64,000 bases of DNA from an uncultured Anaerococcus sp. (GCF_943912385.1 NZ_CALTTY010000005.1:34205-98204); one strand, 5' to 3'; counted from the first letter of the stretch, positions 42,052-52,140 are shown. The notes: generated from the letters alone by a model not told the origin. Program-made: numbers and translations.

Positions 42052-43320
42052 TTATATTCTGCCCCTTAGCTCAAGGGCTTTTTCTATCCTTGATAGGCTT
42101 AGGATAAAGGCCGCCTTTCTGTAATTTACCTGGTATTTATCAGCAGTTTCAAAGACTTCTTCTATGGCTTTTGCCATATCTTTTTCTTGTTTTTCTCTAA
42201 CATAGTCTTCGTCCCACTTTGAACCGGTAATATTTTGGATCCATTCATAATGGCTTACTAGGACCCCACCTGAGTTTGCTAAAATATCAGGTATGAGCGG
42301 GATATTTTTTTTATTTATTATAGCTTCACCCGCCTCTGTCACAGGTCCATTTGCCGCTTCTACTACAAGATCTGCCCTTATTGAGTCTGCATTGGTCTCG
42401 TCAATTACATTTCCTAAGGCAGCTGGGATTAGTATATCAACATCTAGGGCAAAGAATTCTTCTGTGCTTAGTTTTTTCCCTCCAACATTTAATTCACTGC
42501 CAGTTTCTTCCTTGGCTTTGATTACCTCTTCTATATCAAAGCCTTCTTCATTTAAAACTGTAAAGGCCTCATAAGGAGGATTGGTATCCTTGGAGTTTAT
42601 AGCGACAAGTTTTGCCCCATCTTCCATTAAATATTTGGCCGTACTTGATCCAACATTACCAAAACCTTGGATGGCAAAACTCGCTCCTTCAAGACTCTTA
42701 CCTATTTTTTCATAGTATTTTTTTATGGTGAGATAGACACCAAAACCAGTTGCAGGCCCTCTTCCAAGAGACCCGCCCATTTCAACAGCCTTACCGGTAA
42801 AGGCAGCTATATCATGACGACCTTCATTCAAGGCGATGTATTCATCTGTGAAATAGCCCATAATCTTAGCATTGGTGTTTACATCTGGGGCTGGTATGTC
42901 AGTTCTTGGCCCAAGATAGTTATTTATAGCCCTTACAAAACCACGAGATAAACTCTCTAGCTCCCTTTCTGAAAGCTCAAATGGATTTACAGCTATACCA
43001 CCCTTTCCGCCGCCGAGTGGCAGGTTGTGGAGGGCAACCTTAAGGCTCATTAGGGTGGATAGGACCTTTACCTCTTCATAGCTTACCGATTCATCAAAGC
43101 GAACTCCTCCTTTGGCAGGCCCCAGGGCTGTAGAGTGGGCTGACCTGTAGGCCCTAAAGGTCTCTGTTCTGCCATCATCCATCTTGACAGGTATATTTAC
43201 CTCTATGGTTCTTTCAGGTTCTTTTATAATATTGTAAAAAGATTCGGAAAATCCCGCGAGCTTAGAAACTTCCTTTAATTTATTCTGTAAATTTTTAAAT
43301 TGTTCATTAGCTTTTGTCAT
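42052..43320 (-). CDS. gdhA: Glutamate dehydrogenase
   Basis: Oxidative deamination of glutamate to 2-oxoglutarate or the reverse, in the cytoplasm. 422 residues, the clostridial/RocG length. The substrate-binding lysine lies in GGGKGGIAVNP, the catalytic region in PAPDVNTNAKIMGYF, the Rossmann motif in IQGFGNVGSST, and ILANSGGVLVSHYEW is intact. The start MTKANE at 43320 was preferred because the 21 residues upstream are unlike the family. It supplies 2-oxoglutarate, the entry point to the 2-hydroxyglutarate route to which the next gene may belong. Confidence 0.95.
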   Translation of the reverse strand: MTKANEQFKNLQNKLKEVSKLAGFSESFYNIIKEPERTIEVNIPVKMDDGRTETFRAYRSAHSTALGPAKGGVRFDESVSYEEVKVLSTLMSLKVALHNLPLGGGKGGIAVNPFELSERELESLSRGFVRAINNYLGPRTDIPAPDVNTNAKIMGYFTDEYIALNEGRHDIAAFTGKAVEMGGSLGRGPATGFGVYLTIKKYYEKIGKSLEGASFAIQGFGNVGSSTAKYLMEDGAKLVAINSKDTNPPYEAFTVLNEEGFDIEEVIKAKEETGSELNVGGKKLSTEEFFALDVDILIPAALGNVIDETNADSIRADLVVEAANGPVTEAGEAIINKKNIPLIPDILANSGGVLVSHYEWIQNITGSKWDEDYVREKQEKDMAKAIEEVFETADKYQVNYRKAAFILSLSRIEKALELRGRI

Positions 43321-43381
43321 CTTGCCTTCTTTCTTATTTCTAAAATTCCAACTTAAGATTATTATACATCTTTTTACCCAC

Positions 43382-43625
43382 AAAAAAACTGGTCCGAAGA
43401 CCAGCTAGACTGTTGACAAAGTGACAAAATCCAAAAGGAAGCGTTCCATTCGGAAGAAATTTCAAGAAATTCAAATCGAAATAATACGACCTTAAATCGC
43501 ACTGTTTAAGCTTTGCGAGTTTGCGATTTACAGTATTTTGAGATTTAGAATTTCTAAATTTCTTTAGTTGGATAAGCGTTTTTGGATTTTGTCTGTGCTC
43601 TGACTGGTCCTAAGACCAGCTTTTT
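43382..43625. repeat. 240-bp palindromic element with terminator hairpins at both ends
   Basis: The left end has CTGGTC CGAA GACCAG (43389-43404) with an outward T-run on the minus strand; the right end has CTGGTC CTAA GACCAG (43604-43619) with a T-run on the plus strand. Inside, GACAAAATCCAAAA (43423-43436) is inverted at 43580-43593, and the pairing continues imperfectly through AGAAATTT and AAATTC segments. The centre holds a further stem, AAATCGCA/TGCGATTT. The whole is one long imperfect hairpin without a gene; it may be a MITE-like element or a complex terminator. Confidence 0.7.
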
Positions 43626-46600
43626 AATTAGCTTGTTTGACTTTGTCCCTAGCAGATGCCATCATTAGCTTAACCCTATTTACTTGGTTTACTTCGCTTG
43701 CACCTGGGTCATAATCTATAGCTACTATATTTGCTTCAGGATAAACTTCTCTGATTTTCTTCATAACTCCCTTGCCTGTAATATGGTTTGGTAGGCATCC
43801 AAAAGGCTGGATACACACAATATTTGGAGCATCTTGCTTGATTAGCTCGACCATCTCCCCTGCTAAAAGCCATCCCTCACCTGCCTGGTTACCAAGGCTT
43901 GTGACCTCGCTTGCAAGATCAGCTATGTCGTCTATGAAGACCGGTTCATCAAAGTGTTCACTTTCTACAAGGGCCTTTCTAATAGGCTTTCTCATTCTTT
44001 CTATATAGTTTATTCCTAGACGGGCAAGGCTAGCACTTATACCGCTTTTACCGTAGAGATCTTTTTTAAGTTCTGCATTTTTTAAGCAGTACATAAAGAA
44101 GTCTGTCAGGTCTGGAACTATTACTTCTGCTCCCTCAGCTTCTAGGACATCCTGGAGGTGGTTGTTGGCTTCTTCTAGGAATTTTACAAGGATTTCCCCA
44201 ACTATACCTGCCTTTGGTAGGTCTTTAGAGCAAACTGGAATTTCATCAAAATCTCTTACAATCTCTCCTACAACCTTCTTATAGGTCCTGCCGTTCATTG
44301 TTCTTATATCATCTGTAAGTTTTTCTATCCATGCTTTTTTAAGCTTATTAGTAGATCCCTTTTCGATTTCATAAGGTCTGGTTTTATTTGCCAGCCTATT
44401 GATTAAATCACCAAGGAGGATTGACCTAAGCATCTTCTTAAGGAGGGGAGCATTTTTAAGGCTGATTAGGTCAAAGCCAGGACTTTTTTCTATACCCTGG
44501 GCTGAGAGAGCTATTACTGGAATATTTGGATAGCCTGCATCCTTTAGCCCCTTCCTGATATAGCCAACATAGTTACTTGCCCTACATGCTCCTCCTGTCT
44601 GGCTCATCAAAAGAGCAATCCTATCTGTATCATAACGACCAGAGTTAACTGCTTCTAGCATCTGGCCTACAACAGTTATAGAAGGGTAGCAGGAGTCGTT
44701 GTTTACGTATTTTAAACCCTCGTTTATAACATCCTTGTCTATAGTATTTAAAAATTCTATATTATATGGTGTATCTTTAAAGGCTCCTTCCATTATCTTA
44801 AAGTGGTCTCTAGCCATTTGTGGAGCAAGGATCGTATATCCTTCTTTACGCATTTCCTTGGTAAAAGGTGTTGCCTTTAACTCTTCGTCTAAGTCCCTTG
44901 TCTCAAAAACTATGCCTTCTTCTTCCTTTTCTTTGAGGGCCTCAAGGAGGGACCTAAGCCTAATCTTGACTGCTCCTAGGTTTGAAATTTCGTCAATCTT
45001 AAGTAGGGTATAGATCTTTCCTGATGCTTTTAAGATGTCTTCAACCTGGTCTGTAGTTACTGCATCTAGCCCACAACCAAAGGAGTTTAGCTGGACTAGT
45101 TCAAGATTTTTATGACCAGCTACGTATTCTGCTGACCTATAAAGTCTTGCATGGTAGGACCACTGGTCAAGGACCCTTAGCTTACTATCTAAGTCTCCTA
45201 CATTGTAGGCTACCGCATCTTCTGATAAAACTGGTAGGTCCATTGATTCTATGAGGTCAGCTATACCGTGGTTAATCTCTGGGTCTATATGGTAGGGTCT
45301 TCCAGCAAGGACTATGGCCTTCTTGTCTTCTTTTTCTACTAGATTTATTAATTCCTTACCCTTAGACCTTATAGCATCGTGGTATTCTTGCTCTTTTTCC
45401 CAGGCTTTTTTAACAGCATTTTCTATATGTTTTTTCTTTAAAACATTGCCATCATGTTCATATCCTTCAAAGACTTCTACCATCCTTTTCTTAATAATAT
45501 CTTCACTTTCAAAAGATATGTAAGGATCCAGGTATTTAATATCTTTTAAACCTTCCACATTATTTTCAATTACATCAGGATATCCTGATACGACTGGACA
45601 ATTCATGTGGTTTTGAGCCTTGTCATACTGTTTATAGGCGTAGAAAACTGCTGGATAAAAAATCATATCTGGATTTTTCTCTATTAGGTTTTCTATGTGA
45701 CCATGGCTTAGTTTCGCTGGATAACAGGCAGTTTCTGACGATATGGAAGAAATTCCCTTTTCATATATATCTCTAGAAGACTTATCAGATAGGATAATAT
45801 CAAAGCCTAAGCTTGTGAAAAACTCATGCCAGAATGGATAGTCTTCGTACATATTTAAGACTCTAGGAATCCCTACTGTACCAAACCTTGCCCTATCACC
45901 GAGGGTCTTCCTATTAAAGAGGAGGTCGTACTTGTACTTATACATGTTAAGGTCATCTCTTGACTTATCAAGCTTAACCCCTGCTCCCCTCTCGCACCTA
46001 TTGCCTGTAACAAACTTACTTCCATTAGAAAATATATTTATTAATAGGGCGCAGTTGTTGGAACAACGACCACACCTGGCTGATTTTTGCTCGTAAGAGA
46101 AACCATCAAGGTCTGCTGGACTTAAAAGATTAGATATTCCTGTAGATCTATCTTTTGAAATTAAAGCCATACCCATGGCTCCCATAAGTCCTGCTATCTC
46201 TGGTCTTGTAACATCTCTTTCAGATACCTTCTCAAAGGCCCTAAGGATTGCATCTCCATAGAAGGTTCCACCCTGGACTACTATATTTTCACCGAGGCTT
46301 TTTGGATTTCTAATTTTTATAACCTTTTGTATGGCATTTTTTATTACAGAATAGCAAAGGCCAGCAGCTATATCTGCCACTTCTGCCCCTTCCTTCTGAG
46401 CTTGTTTGACCTTGGAATTCATAAAGACTGTACAGCGAGAGCCTAGGTCAGCTGGATTTTTACTCTTTATGGCTTCTTTTTGGAAGTCTTCCACATCCAT
46501 GGACACAGATGAGGCGAAGGTTGATAAAAATGACCCACAACCTGAAGAACATGCCTCATTTAGCTGGATAGAGTCAATGACCCCATCTCTGATATGCATG

Positions 46601-47880
46601 GCTTTCATATCTTGACCACCGATATCTAGGATGAAGTCTACATCAGGGTCAAAAAACCTCGCTGCCCTGTAGTGAGCTATAGTCTCAACCTCACCATTAT
46701 CAACATGGAGGGCATTTTTTATAAAGTCTTCCCCGTAGCCACAAATACCTGATGAGGCTATATAGGCCTTAGGATTTTTCTTCTTATAGGCAGTCTTAAG
46801 CATGTCTATACAGACTTCAAGAGGTCTGCCCAGGTTCATCCTGTAGTCATCTAGGAGGATTTCATTATCTTTTGAAATCCAGACCATCTTTGAAGTTGTT
46901 GACCCTGCATCAAGACCAACATAGATTGGGCCTTCATAAGTTTCAAGGTCTCTGTATTTTACCTTGTCTGTCTTATGTCTTTTCCTAAAATCAAGGTAGT
47001 CTTCTTCTGATTCAAAGAGCGCTTCCAATCTCTTAGTCTCAGTGGTTTTTACTTCCTTATTGCTTGATAGGCTAGCGATTAATTCTTCTATTGAAAAAGT
47101 CTTATCGCTTTCGCTGGCTAAAATAGCAGCACCCTTAGCTACATAGACTTCGGCATCGTCGGGAATATAAAATGTATTAAAGTCTTCACCTAGAGTTTCT
47201 ATGAAGCGGTCTCTAAGACTTGGTAGGAAATGAAGGGGACCACCAAGAAAAGTGACATTACCCCTAATAGGCCTACCACAAGCAAGGTTAGATATAGTCT
47301 GGTTTACCACTGATTGGAAGATAGAAACTCCTATATCCTCCCTACTTGCCCCTTGGTTCATGAAAGCCTGGATGTCAGTTTTGGCAAATACTCCACACCT
47401 TGAGGCTATTGGATAGATTTTCTTATAGTTTTTAGCAAGCTCATTAAGGCCTAGGGCATCTGTATCTAAAAGAGAGGCCATCTGGTCAATAAAGGCACCT
47501 GTTCCTCCTGCACAGATAGAGTTCATCCTCTGCTCTACAGAACCTGATAAGTATGTAATCTTAGAATCTTCTCCCCCAAGTTCGATTAGGACGTCAGTTT
47601 CCGGGATAAATTCCTTGATTGCCCTGTTTTCTGCTATGACCTCCTGGACAAAGTCTACTCCGAGTATATCTGCAAGGACCATGCCTCCAGATCCTGTAAC
47701 ATTCACCCTTATCTTATCATCTTTAAACTCGTCACTGGCATCGGTGAGGACCTTTTTTACACTCTCTCTCACATCTGACTTGTGGCGGGTGTATACTGCA
47801 TATTTCATATTAAAGGAACTGTCGGTTATTACAAGCTTAACTGTTGTAGAACCAACATCTAAACCCATGTTTAAGTTCAT
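43624..47880 (-). CDS. 2-Hydroxyacyl-CoA dehydratase activase-like giant protein
   Basis: 1418 residues. There are two tandem BadF/BcrA/HgdC-type ATPase domains (about 1-260 and 320-590). The first has GLDVGSTTVKLV, NSICAGGTGAF and SRCGVFAKTDIQ; the second has GLDAGSTTSKMV, NEACSSGCGSF and SRCTVFMNSKV. The paired Cys would hold 4Fe-4S clusters. Next come a cysteine block CGRCSNNCALL...CERG and a long DUF2229/DUF2273-like and HgdB-related region to the end. Such proteins are widespread in anaerobic Firmicutes and probably supply high-energy electrons to a dehydratase; the true partner is unknown. It is alone in its transcript. Confidence 0.9.
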   Translation of the reverse strand: MNLNMGLDVGSTTVKLVITDSSFNMKYAVYTRHKSDVRESVKKVLTDASDEFKDDKIRVNVTGSGGMVLADILGVDFVQEVIAENRAIKEFIPETDVLIELGGEDSKITYLSGSVEQRMNSICAGGTGAFIDQMASLLDTDALGLNELAKNYKKIYPIASRCGVFAKTDIQAFMNQGASREDIGVSIFQSVVNQTISNLACGRPIRGNVTFLGGPLHFLPSLRDRFIETLGEDFNTFYIPDDAEVYVAKGAAILASESDKTFSIEELIASLSSNKEVKTTETKRLEALFESEEDYLDFRKRHKTDKVKYRDLETYEGPIYVGLDAGSTTSKMVWISKDNEILLDDYRMNLGRPLEVCIDMLKTAYKKKNPKAYIASSGICGYGEDFIKNALHVDNGEVETIAHYRAARFFDPDVDFILDIGGQDMKAMHIRDGVIDSIQLNEACSSGCGSFLSTFASSVSMDVEDFQKEAIKSKNPADLGSRCTVFMNSKVKQAQKEGAEVADIAAGLCYSVIKNAIQKVIKIRNPKSLGENIVVQGGTFYGDAILRAFEKVSERDVTRPEIAGLMGAMGMALISKDRSTGISNLLSPADLDGFSYEQKSARCGRCSNNCALLINIFSNGSKFVTGNRCERGAGVKLDKSRDDLNMYKYKYDLLFNRKTLGDRARFGTVGIPRVLNMYEDYPFWHEFFTSLGFDIILSDKSSRDIYEKGISSISSETACYPAKLSHGHIENLIEKNPDMIFYPAVFYAYKQYDKAQNHMNCPVVSGYPDVIENNVEGLKDIKYLDPYISFESEDIIKKRMVEVFEGYEHDGNVLKKKHIENAVKKAWEKEQEYHDAIRSKGKELINLVEKEDKKAIVLAGRPYHIDPEINHGIADLIESMDLPVLSEDAVAYNVGDLDSKLRVLDQWSYHARLYRSAEYVAGHKNLELVQLNSFGCGLDAVTTDQVEDILKASGKIYTLLKIDEISNLGAVKIRLRSLLEALKEKEEEGIVFETRDLDEELKATPFTKEMRKEGYTILAPQMARDHFKIMEGAFKDTPYNIEFLNTIDKDVINEGLKYVNNDSCYPSITVVGQMLEAVNSGRYDTDRIALLMSQTGGACRASNYVGYIRKGLKDAGYPNIPVIALSAQGIEKSPGFDLISLKNAPLLKKMLRSILLGDLINRLANKTRPYEIEKGSTNKLKKAWIEKLTDDIRTMNGRTYKKVVGEIVRDFDEIPVCSKDLPKAGIVGEILVKFLEEANNHLQDVLEAEGAEVIVPDLTDFFMYCLKNAELKKDLYGKSGISASLARLGINYIERMRKPIRKALVESEHFDEPVFIDDIADLASEVTSLGNQAGEGWLLAGEMVELIKQDAPNIVCIQPFGCLPNHITGKGVMKKIREVYPEANIVAIDYDPGASEVNQVNRVKLMMASARDKVKQAN

Positions 47881-48181
47881 ATTCTCCCTCTCTATTTGTA
47901 TAAATCATTTATACAATTTATATTTATAAATATTTATTATAAAAATTATTCCAACTTTAACTTATATCCGCCCTTTTTACTAGGGTTTACATAATTATAT
48001 TATACCTTAATTAAAAAAATGTAAAGTCCCTAAGACCTGTTATATACTAAGATTAATAGATTAAACCTTCTCCTAGAAATACCTTTTTTAAAAAAATCAT
48101 ATAAGATTTATGTCAAAAATTATCTTCTTTATTATACATATAATCAAAAATTTATACAATAGTTATTGTTTATATTTAAGT
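47881..48181. other. Leader/intergenic region of the giant activase gene
   Basis: About 300 bp of very AT-rich DNA, including AATTATATTATACC near 47994-48007, which may hold the promoter of the minus-strand activase gene. No gene and no recognised riboswitch. Confidence 0.4.
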
Positions 48182-48218
48182 AAAAAAGACCCAAGCCTAG
48201 CTTGGATCCTAATTTTTT
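48182..48218. terminator. Terminator after rnhA, probably bidirectional
   Basis: CCAAGC TAG GCTTGG hairpin followed by GTCTTTTTT on the minus strand, with a T-run also on the plus side. Confidence 0.75.
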
Positions 48219-48295
48219 ATTTTACTAGCTACTCTTAAATTATTGTATTCGTTTTAAATTGTACAAATATGTGATGACAATCCATTTCTTAGATA

Positions 48296-48880
48296 TTATT
48301 TTATCCCACAAGCATCCTTAGCAAGCCTATCTGCTAGATCATTGTACTTATCATTTGAGTGGCCTTTTACTTTTACAAAGCAAATTTCGATTAGCTCTCT
48401 TTTATCATCTATAAAGGTCTTGTAGGATTTGGTTAGGTCGTTGTTTGTCTTCCAATCCCCATCTGCCCAAGATTTAATTCCTTGATAGTCGTGGTAGATT
48501 ATTATTTTTTTGTATTCCTTTTCGATTGCAAGATCAATAGCAAGCTCACTTGCCTTGACTTCTCCGGCTACATTCCTATGGGTATAGTAGGAATCAGAAT
48601 AAGATTTTTTAAAATGCTCTTCCTTGCCATCCTTAATAAGTACTACTCCAGCCCCATAGGTTCTTTTAGGGAGGTTAAAAGACCCATCCACATAGGCTAT
48701 GACCGTATTATTACCTATTTCAATCTTTTTCTTCTCGCCTTCCATAAAGGCAAGGGCATCTGCCTTAGATTTAAATGACTTATATATGGCCCCTGAATAT
48801 CCCTTTACTTCTTTAAGACAAGAATCCCAGGATGTATATATCCCAGGATTTCTACCTTTTCTAACTGCGTAATATTTCAT
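48296..48880 (-). CDS. rnhA: Ribonuclease HI with N-terminal viroplasmin-like domain
   Basis: Degrades RNA in RNA:DNA hybrids. The N-terminal 45 residues (YYAVRKGRNPGIYTSWDSC..V.GYSGAIYKSF) are the caulimovirus viroplasmin/RNase H1 hybrid-binding domain. The catalytic domain shows the acidic residues in AYVDGSFN, GEVKASELAI, YHDYQGIKSW and KVKGHSNDKYNDLADRLA. 194 residues. It starts at the stop of the amylase gene (overlap of one base). Confidence 0.94.
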   Translation of the reverse strand: MKYYAVRKGRNPGIYTSWDSCLKEVKGYSGAIYKSFKSKADALAFMEGEKKKIEIGNNTVIAYVDGSFNLPKRTYGAGVVLIKDGKEEHFKKSYSDSYYTHRNVAGEVKASELAIDLAIEKEYKKIIIYHDYQGIKSWADGDWKTNNDLTKSYKTFIDDKRELIEICFVKVKGHSNDKYNDLADRLAKDACGIK

Positions 48881-50337
48881 TAATTTTCTATACTTTCCTT
48901 ATTGACCCAATAAGTTACCTGGCCAGGTCCAACTGTAAAGAGGCCGTTGCCGTTTTCATCTATAGTAATATCGTCATTTTTACCGGACATATCTACATAG
49001 GTCGCACCCGCCTCGCTTTCGCCAACAAACATTTGTTTTTCTGCCATATCCTTGATAGAAATTAAAACAACAAGGGGCTTATGATTATCATCTCCCCTTC
49101 TTACCCAGCCTACTACAGAAGGGTGGTCAAAGTAGTCGTCTTCTTCCCCAAAATTATATGCTTTTCTTACAGCCATCATCCTATCGAGCATATCCTTTAA
49201 TGGGTCTTTTTTTACATCGCCGATAAGGCCATAATAGTCTCCTGCGAATATACATGGATAGCCATCTTTCCTAAATAAGATTAGGGCATAGGCAATTTCT
49301 TTAAACCAGTCTTCTACCCAGGAGTCAAGTGACTGGCCTGGTTGGGAGTCGTGGTTATCGACAAAGGTTACAGCCTGAGCTGGATATTCTTTAACGATCG
49401 TACCATCGAAGATTTTTCTCATGTCATACCCACCCATAGACTTACTAGCTTCTGCCATGTGGAAGTGGAGGGGAACATCAAATAGGTCAATCTTATAGTC
49501 TGAGTTTTTTAGATAATCTTCTAGGGCTCCTGTATTATATTGCCAAAATTCTCCGAATAGGTAAAACTTATCTTCACCTAAGTTGTCATAGATATACTTT
49601 GACAAGTCATAAATAAAGTCACCCGATATGTGCTTTAAGGCATCGTACCTAAATCCATCTACTTTAGTTTCCTTTATAAACCACTCTACCCATTTGAAGA
49701 TCTCATCCCTTACTTCTGGATGGTTATGGTCTATATCGCAGTTCATCAGATAATCGAAATTACCTTTTTCACTAGATACATCTTCATTCCAGTATTTTCC
49801 ATCACCTAGGACTCTATAGATGGCTGATGTTTCACTTTTTGCGTCATAGTCTATGCCTGTAAAATGGTAGTAGTGCCAAACCATGTCTGAGTATTTTCCG
49901 GCTCTTCCCTTAAAGTCAAAACCTGTCCAGCCTTCTATGTCGACTTCCTCAGAAACATCATTGGCCCTGTCATTTTGATCTACCATGACTGCCTTAAATT
50001 CTTCTTTAAAGTCAGCGTTTCCTTTATGGTTTAGAACTACGTCTGCATAGGATTTAATTCCTACTTCATGGAGGTCTGCTATGGCCTTAATTAATTCTTC
50101 CTTAGTTCCATACTTGGTCCTTACGGTTCCTTTTTGGTCAAACTCTCCCAGGTCCCATAGGTCATAGACCCCATAGCCAACATCATTATCTCCACCACCC
50201 TTACTTGCTGGTGGAAGCCAAAGGGCATCTATACCTGCTTCTTTTAATTTTTTAGCATCTCTTGAAAGATTTTTATAAAAATTACCGGACCCATCTGTGT
50301 CCCATTCAAAAGACTGCATCATTATCTCATTTGCCAT
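48880..50337 (-). CDS. Cytoplasmic alpha-amylase (GH13)
   Basis: Hydrolyses alpha-1,4-glucans. 485 residues without signal peptide, so it acts on intracellular glycogen or imported maltodextrins. GH13 motifs are YADVVLNHK (region I), VDGFRYDALKHI with the nucleophile Asp (II), YLFGEFWQYN with the acid Glu (III) and TFVDNHDSQPGQS (IV). The overall layout is that of the AmyA/BLA-like intracellular group. It is 1 bp from deoC and probably in one operon with it. Confidence 0.94.
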   Translation of the reverse strand: MANEIMMQSFEWDTDGSGNFYKNLSRDAKKLKEAGIDALWLPPASKGGGDNDVGYGVYDLWDLGEFDQKGTVRTKYGTKEELIKAIADLHEVGIKSYADVVLNHKGNADFKEEFKAVMVDQNDRANDVSEEVDIEGWTGFDFKGRAGKYSDMVWHYYHFTGIDYDAKSETSAIYRVLGDGKYWNEDVSSEKGNFDYLMNCDIDHNHPEVRDEIFKWVEWFIKETKVDGFRYDALKHISGDFIYDLSKYIYDNLGEDKFYLFGEFWQYNTGALEDYLKNSDYKIDLFDVPLHFHMAEASKSMGGYDMRKIFDGTIVKEYPAQAVTFVDNHDSQPGQSLDSWVEDWFKEIAYALILFRKDGYPCIFAGDYYGLIGDVKKDPLKDMLDRMMAVRKAYNFGEEDDYFDHPSVVGWVRRGDDNHKPLVVLISIKDMAEKQMFVGESEAGATYVDMSGKNDDITIDENGNGLFTVGPGQVTYWVNKESIEN

Positions 50338-50338
50338 A

Positions 50339-50974
50339 TTATTCCTTACAAATTTCTATTGATTTGCTAGCGCCAATCCTTGATGCACCAGCTTCGATAA
50401 GGGCTAGGGCTTCATCTCTAGTATGGATGCCTCCACTTGCCTTAACCTTTGCCTTATCACCTACAGTATCTGCCATTAGTTTAACATCAGCTACAGTCGC
50501 TCCTCCTGTAGAAAAACCTGTGGATGTCTTTACAAATTGAGCTCCTGCAGCCACAGATAATTCACATGCCTTAACTTTTTCTTCTTCAGTTAAAAGCGAA
50601 GTTTCAATAATTACTTTTAATACATTATCACCAATAGCTTCTTTTATTTTCCTTATCTCATCTTTTACATAATCGTACTTGCCATCTTTAAGTCTTGCGA
50701 TATTGATAACCATATCAATTTCGCTAGCCCCATCTTCTATGGCTTTTTTGGCCTCAAAAACCTTGGCGCTGGTGGCCATAGCTCCTAGGGGAAAGCCTAC
50801 TACAGCTGCAATTTTTACATCCTTATCATAGTCTCTTATAAGGCTTATATTGGCTGAGTTTACACAGACTGAGTAAAAGTCATGGTCAACAGCCTCGTCT
50901 ACTAATTTTTTTATATCAGAAATTTTAGCATCTGCCTTTAAATTCGTATGGTCTATATATTGGTTTAATTTCAT
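50339..50974 (-). CDS. deoC: Deoxyribose-phosphate aldolase
   Basis: Splits 2-deoxyribose-5-phosphate to glyceraldehyde-3-phosphate and acetaldehyde. The Schiff-base lysine lies in FVKTSTGFSTGG, and the second lysine in VKASGGIHTRDEAL. The 211 residues match the family when starting at ATG 50974 (MKLNQYIDHTNLK) behind AGGAAG. It overlaps nothing and follows the phosphatase gene by 13 bp. Confidence 0.96.
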   Translation of the reverse strand: MKLNQYIDHTNLKADAKISDIKKLVDEAVDHDFYSVCVNSANISLIRDYDKDVKIAAVVGFPLGAMATSAKVFEAKKAIEDGASEIDMVINIARLKDGKYDYVKDEIRKIKEAIGDNVLKVIIETSLLTEEEKVKACELSVAAGAQFVKTSTGFSTGGATVADVKLMADTVGDKAKVKASGGIHTRDEALALIEAGASRIGASKSIEICKE

Positions 50975-50987
50975 ATTTCTTCCTTCC

Positions 50988-52085
50988 TTACTCATATCTT
51001 ATAAGGGCAAGGGTCATATCGTCATCCATAGACTGCCAGTTATAAGATGAGATTTTTTCGTGAACTGCCTTAAGGCTTGGGGCGGATGAAAAAGTATCCC
51101 TAAGTCTTCCTAGGCCAAATTCATTGCCTTTTTCATTTTTTGCTTCTATAGCCCCATCCGTGAAAAATAAAATCTTATCACCTCGGCTAAGTTTTAAGCT
51201 CTTTTCTGTATACTTATCAGGCTCAATTATATTTGAAATCATTCTCCCGTTTACAAGCAGGTAGTCTGCTTCCTTTTTATTTGCCTTAAAAATCAAAGGA
51301 GGACAATTGTGTCCGGCATTTGAAAATATAAGACTATTGTCACTAAAGTCAAATATACCCAGCCAGGCTGTGAAGTATTGGCTTGAATCTATCTGGAGTT
51401 TGGTAAATTTTTTCCTTAAGTTTAAGAAAACCTCATTAGGAGAATAGTCCGGATGCTTATCAAAGATAGAACTCATGGTCACCTTTAAAAACATTGTCAT
51501 AATAGAAGCCTTTACTCCATGGCCCATCACATCTGCTATATAAAAGGCCGACCTATTTTCATCAATTTTTATAATGTCGTAGATATCGCCAGATACCTTG
51601 TCAGATGGGTTATATATGGCTGATAGACTAAGCTTGCCATAGGTCCTATTTTTTGGAAGGATTGATGACTGGATACGTCTTACAAAGCGGATGTCATCAA
51701 GCATGGCCTTGTTAGCATTGTATAGGTCTATTTTAAGGACTGACTCGCTTGTTATGTCCCTGTAGACTTCTATGGTCCCTGTAAAAAGATTTTCTAAATA
51801 AATAGGGCTTGACTTTATGGAATAGTATCTACCATCTATGAGCTTTTCTTCAATCATGGTAGTATTTTTTATTAGGTTATTAGTATTTGAAATTATGAGA
51901 TCGATATTTTCATCCAGATAAGCCTTAAGCTTGGGACTTTTTTCGAGGGCTTCTTTTAGGGCATCATTAATAAAGGCCACCTTGCCCCTATCATCAACAA
52001 TCCTAACCCAATCTTCCATGGAATTAAGGATAAAAAAATTCATATTTTCTTGTAAATTATGATTTTTTTCAAAAGATTTGCCCAT
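50988..52085 (-). CDS. PAS domain-containing PP2C/SpoIIE-type serine phosphatase
   Basis: 365 residues. A PAS-like sensor (about 15-125; VRIVDDRGKVAFINDAL and GTIEVYRDITSE) is joined by a short helical linker to an RsbU/SpoIIE phosphatase domain. Metal ligands lie in VSGDIYDI, ADVMGHGVKASIM and FTDGAIEAKNEKG, and the last Asp in DDDMTLALIRYE. It probably dephosphorylates an anti-sigma antagonist in response to an unknown signal; no such partner is in the window. It is the first gene of the phosphatase-deoC-amylase-rnhA transcript, an unusual mixture. Confidence 0.92.
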   Translation of the reverse strand: MGKSFEKNHNLQENMNFFILNSMEDWVRIVDDRGKVAFINDALKEALEKSPKLKAYLDENIDLIISNTNNLIKNTTMIEEKLIDGRYYSIKSSPIYLENLFTGTIEVYRDITSESVLKIDLYNANKAMLDDIRFVRRIQSSILPKNRTYGKLSLSAIYNPSDKVSGDIYDIIKIDENRSAFYIADVMGHGVKASIMTMFLKVTMSSIFDKHPDYSPNEVFLNLRKKFTKLQIDSSQYFTAWLGIFDFSDNSLIFSNAGHNCPPLIFKANKKEADYLLVNGRMISNIIEPDKYTEKSLKLSRGDKILFFTDGAIEAKNEKGNEFGLGRLRDTFSSAPSLKAVHEKISSYNWQSMDDDMTLALIRYE

Positions 52086-52112
52086 GAAAACCCCTTTAAT
52101 GTCTTTATAATA

Positions 52113-52140
52113 ACTATATCATTTTAATATACTAATTCAA
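52113..52140 (-). promoter_or_regulatory. Promoter of the phosphatase-deoC-amylase-rnhA operon
   Basis: TTGAAT (52135-52140) and TATAGT (52113-52118), spacer 16 bp, minus strand, about 28 bp before the phosphatase ATG. Confidence 0.5.
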
